Shown: one piece after another, positions 15,668-24,109 of the stretch
How the letters are laid out: every line of letters begins with the position of its first letter
Position numbering within the stretch: position 1 is the first letter of the stretch
NCBI RefSeq assembly: GCF_000497245.1
Contig: NZ_AWTC01000014.1
Location: forward strand, 1 to 64,000
Length of the DNA stretch: 64,000 nt
Direction: 5' to 3'
Source of the DNA: Sporolactobacillus laevolacticus DSM 442
GTDB taxonomy: Bacteria > Bacillota > Bacilli > Bacillales > Sporolactobacillaceae
Translations under genes and position numbers: made by a program
Notes under the pieces: generated by a model
What the model was told of the DNA's origin: nothing
Seen by the model: only the letters and a program-made list of their open reading frames with translations
The model's database searches: none

Positions 15668-17137
15668 ATGACTATTCAATCAACACTAAAGAAAGCGACA
15701 GTGTCAGTTGCTGCCGCAGCTATACTTCTAGGTGTAGGTGCAACACAAACGTATGCAAAACAGCAAACCAGCGATTATAACGATTATGGATTTACTCATA
15801 TTACACGTTATGACATGCTGAAAGTTGCACAACAACAAGGAAGCAGCAGATATGAAGTTCCAGCATTTGATGCTTCAACAATTAAAAATATCGCATCAGC
15901 AAAAGGTTTTGATAAAGCAGGCAATCCGATTGATCTTGATGTTTGGGATAGCTGGCCTTTACAAAATGCTGATGGAACAACAGCTAATTACCATGGCTAC
16001 CATATTGTGTTCGCACTTGCCGGAGATCCGAAAGATGGTAACGATACTACCATTTATCTTTTCTATCAAAAAATCGGTGATAACTCAATCGATAGCTGGA
16101 AAAATGCTGGACGAGTGTTTAAAGATAACGACCATAATATTCCTAATGACCCTTATCTAAAGCACCAAACGCAAGAATGGTCAGGATCAGCTACGCTGAC
16201 AAAAGATGGTAAGGTTCGTTTGTTCTATACAGATTTTTCAGGAGCTCCTGAAGTTGGAGGAACGGGCGACAGCAATCAGGTACTCACGACAGCTCAAATT
16301 AATGTAAGCGAACCTGATCAGAGCACGTTAAAAATTGATGGCGTGGAAGACTATAAATCAATTTTTGATGGTGGAGACGGTACGATTTATCAAAACATTA
16401 AGCAATTCCATGACGAAGGTCTATTTGCTTCAGGTGACAATCACACATTAAGAGACCCTCACTATGTTGAAGATAATGGTCACAAATACCTTGTTTTCGA
16501 ATCAAATACTGGGACAGAGACCGGTTATCAAGGTGACGATCAATTCTACAATCCGGCATATTACGGTGGAAGCTATGAGTTCTATAAAATTGAACAACAA
16601 AAACTTCTGAGCAGTCCTAAAAAAGACTTAGCATCTCTGGCGAATGGTTCACTTGGCATCATCGAATTAAACAATGACTTCACCTTAAAGAAAGTTTTAC
16701 CGCCACTGATCGCATCAAACACGGTAACGGATGAAATTGAACGTGCGAACGTATTCAAACTCAACGGCAAATGGTACCTGTTCACAGATTCTAGAGGATC
16801 TAAAATGACTATTGACGGAATCAGTGATAAGGATATCTATATGCTTGGTTTCGTATCTGATTCATTAACTGGTCCATATAAGCCACTGAACAAGAGCGGA
16901 CTCGTCCTACACTTAGATCTGAATCCTGCAGATTTGACCTTTACGTATTCTCATTTTGCAGTACCGCAGGAAAAAGGAAACAAGGTTGTCATCACGAGCT
17001 ATATGACGAACCGCGGATTCTTCGCAGATCACAAGTCGACATTTGCGCCAAGCTTCTTGCTTAGCATCAATGGCTTAAACACAAAAGTTGTAAAAGACAG
17101 CAATCTTGAACAAGGACAATTAACAATCGATCGTTAA
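15668..17137 (+). CDS. sacB: Levansucrase, secreted, GH68
   Basis: Transfers fructose from sucrose onto a growing levan chain, or onto water, outside the cell. The 489-residue protein has a signal peptide (STLKKATVSVAAAAILLG core, likely cleaved after TYA at residue 30). GH68 catalytic residues are visible: nucleophile Asp94 in VWDSWP, transition-state stabiliser Asp263 in LRDPHY and acid/base Glu358 in TDEIERANVF. WSGSA near 171 is also conserved. Length matches B. subtilis SacB (473) with a slightly longer N-terminus. AAAAGGAGAG precedes the ATG. Neighbours are an Rgg-type regulator upstream and a secreted GH31 enzyme downstream; a leader terminator lies before it. Confidence 0.96.
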   Translation: MTIQSTLKKATVSVAAAAILLGVGATQTYAKQQTSDYNDYGFTHITRYDMLKVAQQQGSSRYEVPAFDASTIKNIASAKGFDKAGNPIDLDVWDSWPLQNADGTTANYHGYHIVFALAGDPKDGNDTTIYLFYQKIGDNSIDSWKNAGRVFKDNDHNIPNDPYLKHQTQEWSGSATLTKDGKVRLFYTDFSGAPEVGGTGDSNQVLTTAQINVSEPDQSTLKIDGVEDYKSIFDGGDGTIYQNIKQFHDEGLFASGDNHTLRDPHYVEDNGHKYLVFESNTGTETGYQGDDQFYNPAYYGGSYEFYKIEQQKLLSSPKKDLASLANGSLGIIELNNDFTLKKVLPPLIASNTVTDEIERANVFKLNGKWYLFTDSRGSKMTIDGISDKDIYMLGFVSDSLTGPYKPLNKSGLVLHLDLNPADLTFTYSHFAVPQEKGNKVVITSYMTNRGFFADHKSTFAPSFLLSINGLNTKVVKDSNLEQGQLTIDR

Positions 17138-17150
17138 AGTTAACATGAAG

Positions 17151-17199
17151 TGCACCGTTCACAGTGAGATCCAACCTACTGAAGTTCGGTGCATTTTTA
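17151..17199 (+). terminator. Terminator after levansucrase
   Basis: TGCACCG (17151-17157) pairs with CGGTGCA (17187-17193), followed by a short T-run. A second imperfect hairpin (GCCGCTGATT with AATCAGTGGC) lies at about 17223-17255. Confidence 0.65.
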
Positions 17200-17273
17200 C
17201 AAAAGTTTAAATTAAAAAGAAAGCCGCTGATTCTCATGCCCGAAAATCAGTGGCGGTCATCATGAAACTAAGC

Positions 17274-17309
17274 AAAAAGTCTTTAGTGATTAGTAATATA
17301 AGACTTTTT
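17274..17309. terminator. Second terminator-like hairpin before the GH31 gene
   Basis: A perfect 10-bp inverted repeat AAAAAGTCTT/AAGACTTTTT (17274-17283 and 17300-17309) has T residues on its 3' side. It separates the levansucrase transcript from the alpha-glucosidase gene. Confidence 0.65.
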
Positions 17310-17395
17310 ACTTAAAACTATAATATCAAAATTATACATGAAATTGAAACGGAAATGTAAAAAATGTAAAAAAAAACACAGGCGGGTGAATAGAT

Positions 17396-19927
17396 TTGAC
17401 AGTTATTAAACCTAGATTCAAAGTAATTACATCGATCATTGTTGCTTTGATTATTGCCTTAACCTCATCTATTTCAACAACATTTGCTGCGCAGCCGCAT
17501 CCGGAGCGCCCATTGGACAAGAATAATCTGGAGAAGCTCACCGTTGATGACGCGAAAAGAATCAAGGACGGAGTAAAATTTGATCTCGGAAAGTACGATG
17601 GTTATATCCACTTTCTGTCTGAGGATATGATCAAAGTTTCAATTATTCCGGACGGATCCGCTGAAAAGGATTCATCAGCGATTGCCAAGAAAGATTGGGA
17701 GACACCGAGATTCAGCGCGAAAGAAAAACAGGATCACTACACATTAAAAACAAAAAAAATTACTGTTGAAGTTAATGAAAAAACTTTTGGCGTTAAAATT
17801 CTTGATAAACAAGGAAATGTAATCAATGAAGATGAAGCGTTGAACGGTTCATCTTCCGGATATGAAAATGGCAAGCCTTATGTGATTAAGAAAACGGATC
17901 CAAGTGAAAACTTTTATGGATTTGGCGAACAAACAGGCAGTCAATTAAACAAGCGTGGTAAGAGCTTAGCTAATTTTAACTCTGATTCTTACGGATACAA
18001 TAACAGCACAAAGTATGTTTATACTGCGATCCCTTTCTTTATTGGCTTGAAAGCTGGTAACGCATATGGAATTCTCTTTGACAATTCATATCGTACCTAC
18101 TATAACATGGCAAAAGATTCGGACGACTACTATTATTTCTATGCAGACGGTGGACCATTAACCTATTATTTCATGAATGGCCCGGATATTTCTCATGTCT
18201 TGGATCAATACACGGAACTCACAGGTAAAATCAAGCTGCCTCCGGAATGGGCACTCGGTCTTCAACAAAGTGCTTGGGCTTATACACCGGAACAAATTGA
18301 GAATATCGCTCAAACGTACCGTGATAAAAAGATTCCGCTCGATACAATGAACTTCGATATCGACTATATGAACGGGTACCGAGTATTCACCTGGAGCGAC
18401 GCTTACAAAAAAGCTTTTGATACAATCAAGAGCATTCCGGGTATGCATGCGGTCACCATTAACGACCCAGGGGTTAAGAAGGACGATCAGTTCTCTGTTT
18501 TCAACGAAGGGATCGCTAAAGATTATTTCGTGAAAAAAGCGGATGGAACTCCTTATATCGGTCCGGTTTGGGCTGGCGATTCAGGGTTCCCAAATTTTGT
18601 GAACAGCCAAGTACGTAACTGGTGGTCTTCAAATATCGCGTCCACACTGTTAAATGCTGGTGTTGACGGAATTTGGAACGACATGAATGAACCTGCTGTA
18701 TTTAATGATGATCAAGGCTTGTTCCATACGCTTCCATTAGACTCTTACGGAATCGATGATGAAGGTAATAAAGTACTTCATGAACAATTCCATAATGAAT
18801 ATGGTCACCTCGAAGATGAAGCGACTTATAATGCATGGGCAGCTGCTAATTCAAATAAACGGCCATTTGTTTTGACACGCGACATGTTCGCCGGTACTCA
18901 ACGCTATGCAGCTGTATGGACCGGTGACAGCCTAAGTGATTGGGAACACCTACAAATGTCCATGCCTATGAATATGAACATTGGTTTGTCTGGACAGGCT
19001 TTTGTCGGTAATGATATCGGCGGATTCGGTAATCAAGCGACTCCAGAACTGTTTGCTCGCTGGATCGAACTAGGATCATTCCTGCCATTCTCTCGTATCC
19101 ACTATGACCAATGGAGCGACCGTAATTATCATCAAGAACCTTGGTCCTTCGGATCTGATGTTGAGAAAATCAGCAAGAAATATATTGAATTGCGCTACCA
19201 GCTGCTTCCTTATCTGTATAACGCATTCAATGACGCATCGAAAACAGGCAAACCGGTTCAACAGCCACTCGTTTACCAGTTCCAGAAAGATCCGGGAACC
19301 TACAACATTGACGATGAATCTATGTTCGGCGACTCACTTCTTCTTGCACCAGTCGTAGAACAAGGTAAGACATCACGAAGTGTGTATCTGCCAAAGGGTG
19401 AAACATGGATCAATTATTGGGATCAGAAAGAATATCAAGGTGGACAAACCATCACGGTGGACGCACCACTTGATTCAATGCCAATTTTTGTGAAAAAAGA
19501 CTCCATTATTCCAACTCGTGAAGTGCAGCAATACACACAACAAAACAAATTAACAAATCTTACTTTAGACACATACTTGGATCATCAAGCATCGTACAGC
19601 TTCTATGAAGATGACGGTAAAACGCTGGATCATGATAAAGGCCAATACAATATTACTGATTTCCAAGTCAAAAAAGACGGAAACGCGATTACTTTTGATG
19701 CAGATAAAAAAGTGAGCAACTATGATTCTGCTCTTCAATCCTACACATTGAAGATCCACGAAGCTAAGGATCCGAAACATGTAGTTGGCGGATTTCAGAA
19801 ATATGATCGTGTGAGCAGCTTGAATGAGTTGGATAACCAGAAAAATGGTTACTATTTTGACTCAAATGCAAGCATTCTGTATGTGAAAGTGCCTGTAGAT
19901 CATGCAAGTAAAGTAATCATTCACTAA
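17396..19927 (+). CDS. Secreted GH31 alpha-glucosidase
   Basis: An 843-residue retaining glycoside hydrolase of family 31, acting on alpha-glucosides outside the cell. A signal peptide (basic start, then VITSIIVALIIALTSSIS) ends near TFAA at residue 32. The catalytic barrel carries the nucleophile Asp in DGIWNDMNEPA (about 427) and the acid/base Asp in VWTGDSLSDWEH. FGFGEQ-type FYGFGEQTG near 180 belongs to the N-terminal domain. The C-terminal beta domains end the protein with no sorting signal. The start is TTG, chosen because it opens the signal peptide; GGCGGGTG lies upstream. Specificity (maltose, isomaltose or other) cannot be assigned. It has its own gap from levansucrase with two terminators between. 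Confidence 0.94.
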   Translation: MTVIKPRFKVITSIIVALIIALTSSISTTFAAQPHPERPLDKNNLEKLTVDDAKRIKDGVKFDLGKYDGYIHFLSEDMIKVSIIPDGSAEKDSSAIAKKDWETPRFSAKEKQDHYTLKTKKITVEVNEKTFGVKILDKQGNVINEDEALNGSSSGYENGKPYVIKKTDPSENFYGFGEQTGSQLNKRGKSLANFNSDSYGYNNSTKYVYTAIPFFIGLKAGNAYGILFDNSYRTYYNMAKDSDDYYYFYADGGPLTYYFMNGPDISHVLDQYTELTGKIKLPPEWALGLQQSAWAYTPEQIENIAQTYRDKKIPLDTMNFDIDYMNGYRVFTWSDAYKKAFDTIKSIPGMHAVTINDPGVKKDDQFSVFNEGIAKDYFVKKADGTPYIGPVWAGDSGFPNFVNSQVRNWWSSNIASTLLNAGVDGIWNDMNEPAVFNDDQGLFHTLPLDSYGIDDEGNKVLHEQFHNEYGHLEDEATYNAWAAANSNKRPFVLTRDMFAGTQRYAAVWTGDSLSDWEHLQMSMPMNMNIGLSGQAFVGNDIGGFGNQATPELFARWIELGSFLPFSRIHYDQWSDRNYHQEPWSFGSDVEKISKKYIELRYQLLPYLYNAFNDASKTGKPVQQPLVYQFQKDPGTYNIDDESMFGDSLLLAPVVEQGKTSRSVYLPKGETWINYWDQKEYQGGQTITVDAPLDSMPIFVKKDSIIPTREVQQYTQQNKLTNLTLDTYLDHQASYSFYEDDGKTLDHDKGQYNITDFQVKKDGNAITFDADKKVSNYDSALQSYTLKIHEAKDPKHVVGGFQKYDRVSSLNELDNQKNGYYFDSNASILYVKVPVDHASKVIIH

Positions 19928-19948
19928 GCAGCTTCGCATAGCAACAAG

Positions 19949-19992
19949 AAAAGAGTTCTGCATGGACGTGATCCATGACAGAACTCTTTTTT
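19949..19992 (+). terminator. Terminator after the GH31 gene
   Basis: AAAAGAGTTCTG-CATGGA (19949-19966) pairs with TCCATG-A-CAGAACTCTTTT (19972-19990), one bulged base, followed by more T residues. Confidence 0.88.
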
Positions 19993-20125
19993 TCTTTATT
20001 TTGGATCATTTAATCTAGCTTTACAAAATCATTAGTGAACATTTTCCAAAAGTATTGTATAGTTTTGTTAGAGGTTCACCCGCACTTGCATTATAGTCAC
20101 CACTTCGCAAACAAGGAGCCCCTAC

Positions 20126-20650
20126 ATGGAATTACATTATCAAGTCACAAAGGAAGACTTCATAGCCTTCAATCTGCAAGCATATCAGAACTCACAAACA
20201 GTGAGACGTTCGATTCTGATACAGCGCTTCCTAGCACTCATTTTCTTGCTCGTCCCTTTAGCTATTTCATTAATAACCGGTGAGTTTCTCCTGGATATGA
20301 TTATTATCTTTTGTATCCTAGGTGTGCTTTGGTTTCTCTTTGCTCACAAGTTCTTTTATCGAAGTGTCAGACGCAACCTTTCCAAAATGATTGATGAACG
20401 AATGGGAAAGAAACTGCCGATCGATGAAACACTCATTTTGACTCAGAAAGGCATTATTAAACGAATGGGACCGGAAGAGGAGTATAAAACAACTTGGAAT
20501 GGCATTGAAAAAATCGCAGAAACAGAGACTCACTTATTTCTTTATGTGAAAGCGATGGCTGCGATTATTGTGCCGAAAAGTGCAATTGGAAGTCAAGAAG
20601 CAACCATCAAATTAAAGCAAATCATTCCGGAATTTGTTCCGAAAGAATAA
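20126..20650 (+). CDS. YcxB-like membrane protein
   Basis: A 174-residue protein with two adjacent transmembrane helices (about 37-53 and 56-72) and a cytoplasmic C-terminal domain of the YcxB-like type, with a KGIIKRMGPEEEYKTTWNGIEKI segment typical of that family and LYVKAMAAIIVPKSAI near the end. Function is unknown. AAGGAG lies upstream of the ATG. It stands between the GH31 terminator and a second small membrane protein gene. Confidence 0.75.
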   Translation: MELHYQVTKEDFIAFNLQAYQNSQTVRRSILIQRFLALIFLLVPLAISLITGEFLLDMIIIFCILGVLWFLFAHKFFYRSVRRNLSKMIDERMGKKLPIDETLILTQKGIIKRMGPEEEYKTTWNGIEKIAETETHLFLYVKAMAAIIVPKSAIGSQEATIKLKQIIPEFVPKE

Positions 20651-20750
20651 ATAGGGTTAACGAAACATTCAGGCATTAATGCGTAAAATTTTTGCCTGTT
20701 TATCCACAAAGATTTTGGAATGATGGAATGAATCTCGAGGAGGAATTTTG

Positions 20751-21155
20751 TTGAAAAGAACTGGTGAAATTGCTTTAACAATCATTGGTGGATGTATTAA
20801 TATCCTGGGTTTGCTTTTAGGTGTTCGTTTGAAAACTATTGACTATGCAGCTTTTAAATCACAATTACAAGCTGCTGGCGCAGAACAGAATTTAAGCAGT
20901 AAGGATATCAACCAGATCATCAACTATGCTCAGACGGCAGGAAGCGTCATCACCGTTTTCACGATCATCATTCTTGTGCTTACTGGAGTCGGTCTGTTTT
21001 TATTGTTGAGAACGAAAAGAGCTAAGACAGCTGGAACGCTTATTCTTATTGCTGGTGTACTGAGCCTTCCTGAGTTGCTTGTCCCAGGCATTTTACTGAT
21101 TATCGCCGGAATCATGGCACTCGTAAGAAAACCGAAAGTTGAATTTACTGAGTAA
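20751..21155 (+). CDS. DUF4064-like small membrane protein
   Basis: A 134-residue protein with an N-terminal hydrophobic segment (EIALTIIGGCINILGLLLG), an extracytoplasmic loop of about 45 residues and two further transmembrane helices ending in a short basic tail. This is the layout of DUF4064 proteins, whose role is unknown. Two adjacent TTG codons can start it; the second is preferred because AGGAGG ends seven bases before it. The gene is followed by a terminator. Confidence 0.72.
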   Translation: MKRTGEIALTIIGGCINILGLLLGVRLKTIDYAAFKSQLQAAGAEQNLSSKDINQIINYAQTAGSVITVFTIIILVLTGVGLFLLLRTKRAKTAGTLILIAGVLSLPELLVPGILLIIAGIMALVRKPKVEFTE

Positions 21156-21162
21156 TTGCCCA

Positions 21163-21190
21163 AAGCCTCTCGCTCAAGGAGAGGTTTTTA
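21163..21190 (+). terminator. Terminator after the DUF4064-like gene
   Basis: GCCTCTC and GGAGAGGT arms (about 21165-21184) around a short loop are followed by TTTTT. Confidence 0.75.
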
Positions 21191-21196
21191 TTTTTA

Positions 21197-21230
21197 TTCA
21201 AGTTACAAAATAAAATATATGTAACTTGAA
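21197..21230. promoter_or_regulatory. Perfect 11-bp inverted repeat, putative operator
   Basis: TTCAAGTTACA (21197-21207) and TGTAACTTGAA (21220-21230) form a perfect inverted repeat with a 12-bp AT-only spacer, just before the SDR gene fragment. It looks like a binding site of a dimeric regulator, possibly an HxlR-type protein, that once controlled the lost SDR gene. Confidence 0.5.
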
Positions 21231-21244
21231 TATTGTATTGATTC

Positions 21245-21364
21245 ATGAGAAGGTTTGGAAAAGTCGATATTCTCGTGAACAATGCCGGAATAATGATCAC
21301 CAAACCGATTGCTGAAGTTACTGAAGAAGACTTTGAACGATTATTTGCGGTTAACGTCATATGA
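21245..21364 (+). pseudogene. Fragment of a short-chain dehydrogenase gene
   Basis: Thirty-nine codons encode the middle of a classical SDR: FGKVDILVNNAGI, the NNAG structural motif, then ITKPIAEVTEEDFERLF and VNVI, after which the frame stops. The Rossmann GxxxGxG start and the catalytic YxxxK part are absent, and no ribosome binding site precedes the ATG. It is a deletion remnant and not a functional gene. A preserved operator-like palindrome lies upstream and a strong terminator follows. Confidence 0.8.
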
Positions 21365-21368
21365 ACAG

Positions 21369-21411
21369 AAAGGACCGGCATGATTCTGAAAGATGATCAT
21401 GCCGGTCCTTT
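21369..21411. terminator. Bidirectional terminator
   Basis: A perfect 16-bp stem AAAGGACCGGCATGAT (21369-21384) with ATCATGCCGGTCCTTT (21396-21411) lies between the SDR fragment and the end of the HxlR-type gene. Confidence 0.85.
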
Positions 21412-21415
21412 GTAT

Positions 21416-21775
21416 TTAATGATTAAGCACACTGTCTTCAAGATAATCTTTCGTGTCCCCGTATTTCTTTATTATATGTTTTTCACCCCATAGACAAAGT
21501 GAAGAGAGGATTTCACTCAGTGTGTCTCCATATTCACTAAGCTCGTATTCAACTTTTGGAGGAACCTGATTATATACAATTCGATTGATGATTCCGTCAT
21601 GTTCCAGTTCGCGCAATTGCTGGGTCAGCATCTTCTGTGTGATGTTCGGAATCAGTCTTTTTAATTCACCAGTTCTTTTTTTACCATGAATCAGGTGGCA
21701 TAAGATCACAGGTTTCCATTTTCCTCCGATCACTTCAAGTGTTGCTTCGACTGAAATGTTATATTTTTTCATCAT
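21416..21775 (-). CDS. HxlR family transcriptional regulator
   Basis: A 119-residue winged-helix protein of the HxlR group: EVIGGKWKPVILCHL (the family's signature near 15-29), KRTGELKRLIPNITQKMLTQQLRELE in the recognition region and VEYELSEYGDTLSEIL after it. Family members sense electrophiles or oxidants, often through an N-terminal cysteine; here a cysteine is at 26, in the helix after GGKWKP. The gene is divergent from an MFS exporter and a GTRC-rich repeat region lies between, so it probably represses that transporter. Confidence 0.88.
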   Translation of the reverse strand: MMKKYNISVEATLEVIGGKWKPVILCHLIHGKKRTGELKRLIPNITQKMLTQQLRELEHDGIINRIVYNQVPPKVEYELSEYGDTLSEILSSLCLWGEKHIIKKYGDTKDYLEDSVLNH

Positions 21776-21788
21776 GCCGAATCTCCTT

Positions 21789-21832
21789 TAGGTACTTTTT
21801 GGTGCCTACAGCACTGAAAAGTGCGTACTTGT
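21789..21832. promoter_or_regulatory. Repeated GGTGCCTAC / AGTGCGTAC elements between HxlR and MFS genes
   Basis: The intergenic gap has GGTAC (21791), GGTGCCTAC (21801-21809) and AGTGCGTACTT (about 21820-21830), direct or near-palindromic copies of a G-TGC-TAC motif. This pattern is typical of operators for HxlR-family repressors divergent from their targets. Assignment is by pattern and position only. Confidence 0.5.
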
Positions 21833-21906
21833 TGCGATGTCACGCACCATTCATAATAGCACGTGCAGGCAAATTTGAACATAACCTTATGAAAGGAGTC
21901 ATACTA

Positions 21907-23118
21907 TTGACATCAAAAAGAAGTTTGTTTTCATTAATATCATTGGCAATTAGTGCCTTTGCCATAGGAACGACTGAATTTATCAGCGTAGGCCTTCTAC
22001 CGTTAATCATGAATGAGTTCCATGTCTCCTATTCACTGGCTGGATTGACGGTTACCTTATATGCGCTTGGTGTTACTATTGGGGCACCGGTTCTGACGTC
22101 TCTAACTGTAAAAATACCAAAAAAGGTATTGTTGATTTTAATCATGGTTGTTTTCATCATCGGTAATTCACTTGCGGTTGGTGCTGTAAGCATCACAATG
22201 CTTCTCATTGCAAGAATCATTTCCTCTTTCTCACATGGCGTGTTTATGTCGATTGGATCGATGATTGCCGCCGATGTTGTTGCACCGAATAAACGGGCAA
22301 GCGCGATTGCGATCATGTTTACAGGTGTCACATTGGCTACAGTAACGGGTGTCCCAATTGGAACATTCATCGGACAGACTTTTGGCTGGAGAGCAGCTTT
22401 TATCATTATTGTTGCGATCGGGCTTCTCGCGTTGATCGCAAATATTTTGCTTGTCCCGTCAAATCTGAAGAAATCCCCAAATATGAAATTCAGGGATCAG
22501 TTTAAATTGATCAAAACCGGACCTCTGTTACTCGTATTTGCGATCACAGCGCTTGGTTACGGAGGAACATTCGTTGTATTCACCTACCTATCACCTCTTT
22601 TGGAGAAGGTCACAGGATTCTCGCCAAGTTCAGTTGCTCTCATTCTATTTATTTATGGCGTTGCGATTGCGGTTGGAAATACTTTTGGCGGCAGAGTATC
22701 GAATAATAATCCGATGAAAGCTTTAATCTATATGTTTCTTTTTCAGTCGGCAGCGATCTTTCTTCTGTTGTTTACGGCTCCGTCGAAAATTTTAGGCGTT
22801 CTAACAGTTATGCTTATGGGCCTGTTCGCTTTTATGAATGTGCCCGGACTGCAACTTTACGCTGTTGTCCTGGCTGAACGGCTTGTTCCTGAAGGTGTGG
22901 ACGTTGCTTCAGCGGTAAACATATCCGCTTTTAACGGTGGAATTGCACTTGGTTCCTTGATCGGCGGCCAGGTTGTCTCTCATCTTGGTTTGATCAACAC
23001 AACGTGGATCGGTGCATTAATGGTTCTGGTCGCAGCCTTCATGAGTATGTGGAGTTACGCATTAGAAAGTAAATCCATGGCAAAGCAAGAAGCTTTACTG
23101 ACTGATGGGAATGCGTAA
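21907..23118 (+). CDS. MFS transporter, AraJ/YdhP-type DHA1 exporter
   Basis: A 403-residue inner-membrane drug:proton antiporter-like protein with 12 predicted helices. SAFAIGTTEFISVGLLP at the N-terminus is the hallmark of the AraJ/YdhP/YdeA group, and GWRAAF with SSFSHGVFMSIG in helix 5 are also typical. The frame is open further upstream, but a TTG at 21907 has GAAAGGAG upstream and starts the canonical N-terminus; the longer version would read into the divergent regulator. Substrate is unknown. It is probably repressed by the divergent HxlR protein. Confidence 0.9.
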   Translation: MTSKRSLFSLISLAISAFAIGTTEFISVGLLPLIMNEFHVSYSLAGLTVTLYALGVTIGAPVLTSLTVKIPKKVLLILIMVVFIIGNSLAVGAVSITMLLIARIISSFSHGVFMSIGSMIAADVVAPNKRASAIAIMFTGVTLATVTGVPIGTFIGQTFGWRAAFIIIVAIGLLALIANILLVPSNLKKSPNMKFRDQFKLIKTGPLLLVFAITALGYGGTFVVFTYLSPLLEKVTGFSPSSVALILFIYGVAIAVGNTFGGRVSNNNPMKALIYMFLFQSAAIFLLLFTAPSKILGVLTVMLMGLFAFMNVPGLQLYAVVLAERLVPEGVDVASAVNISAFNGGIALGSLIGGQVVSHLGLINTTWIGALMVLVAAFMSMWSYALESKSMAKQEALLTDGNA

Positions 23119-23138
23119 TGTATATCGATCTCTTTAAG

Positions 23139-23179
23139 AAACCCCGAACGAGGTATTTAGTCCTCTAATTCGGGGTTTT
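23139..23179. terminator. Bidirectional terminator
   Basis: AAACCCCGAA (23139-23148) pairs with TTCGGGGTTT (23169-23178), flanked by A and T tracts, between the MFS gene and the convergent SDR gene. Confidence 0.85.
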
Positions 23180-23236
23180 ATTTGTTGAAATGGGCAAGGC
23201 TACGTAACTTTACGGCTGATTTTTTTATTTCTAAAA

Positions 23237-23989
23237 TTATCTTCCAAACAACCATCCACCATTAACATTTAGAATTTCACCATTGATAAAGGATGCATCT
23301 GGCGAGGCTAAGTACCAAACGGCTGAAGCTATATCATCAGGCTTTCCAGCACGGCCAACAGGAATTTGTGTTACAGTACGATTTACTCGTTCGTCTGTTA
23401 ATTGACCATTAAAAAAATTCGTTTCGGTAATGAGTCCAGGTGCAATAGCGTTTACTGTAATGCCGTCTATGCTTAACTCACGTGCGGATGCAAAGGTAAG
23501 TCCATGCAGACCTGACTTTGATGCTGCGTAAGCGAGTCCTCCTGCGCTGCTTCCTCCGGTGAATGCACCGATTGAACTGATATTAATAATTCGACCACTC
23601 GGACGTTTTAAAAATGGAGCAACAGCCATGGTCATTAAAAATGCTCCTTTTAAGTTGGCGTCGTTCACTTCGTTCCACACAGATTCTGCTTCGAGTAAAG
23701 GCGTTTGAGTTGTTATTGCTTTACCGGATCCCGCATTATTAACAAGAATATCAATTGATCCAGTACGTTCAACAACTGAATTAATAGCCAGTTCAACATC
23801 AGGCCGATTACCGACATCTGCCTGTATCCAATGAACATTATTTTCTAATCTGAACGCTGCTTCCTTCAGTGCAATTTGTTTTCTTCCTAATATTGTTACA
23901 TCTACTTGATTTTCAACCATCTTTTTTGCTATTGCATAACCAATTCCGCTACTGCCTCCTGTGATGATAGCCACACGCTTCTTTTTCAT
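23237..23989 (-). CDS. SDR family oxidoreductase, FabG-like
   Basis: A 250-residue classical short-chain dehydrogenase. TGGSSGIG (10-17) binds NAD(P)H, NNAG is at about 87-90, the catalytic Ser is in INISSIG, and YAASK carries the Tyr and Lys. The C-terminal NGEILNVNGGW matches FabG-type reductases. The gene is divergent from the frameshifted LysR gene, 120 bp apart, a standard regulator-target pair. Substrate is unknown. Confidence 0.9.
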   Translation of the reverse strand: MKKKRVAIITGGSSGIGYAIAKKMVENQVDVTILGRKQIALKEAAFRLENNVHWIQADVGNRPDVELAINSVVERTGSIDILVNNAGSGKAITTQTPLLEAESVWNEVNDANLKGAFLMTMAVAPFLKRPSGRIINISSIGAFTGGSSAGGLAYAASKSGLHGLTFASARELSIDGITVNAIAPGLITETNFFNGQLTDERVNRTVTQIPVGRAGKPDDIASAVWYLASPDASFINGEILNVNGGWLFGR

Positions 23990-24109
23990 AATTTAACCAC
24001 CTCGTAATGTGATAATTATTGACTTTAATTGTATGATTAAGTGATAAATAAGTGAAATATATATGTTTTATTATATTAATAAGTTATTTGTATTAAAGGA
24101 GTGTGAAAA

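Noticed and set aside
17223-17255. GCCGCTGATT/AATCAGTGGC hairpin as a terminator
   Set aside because: One stem mismatch and no T-run follows; mentioned only as a neighbour of the levansucrase terminator.
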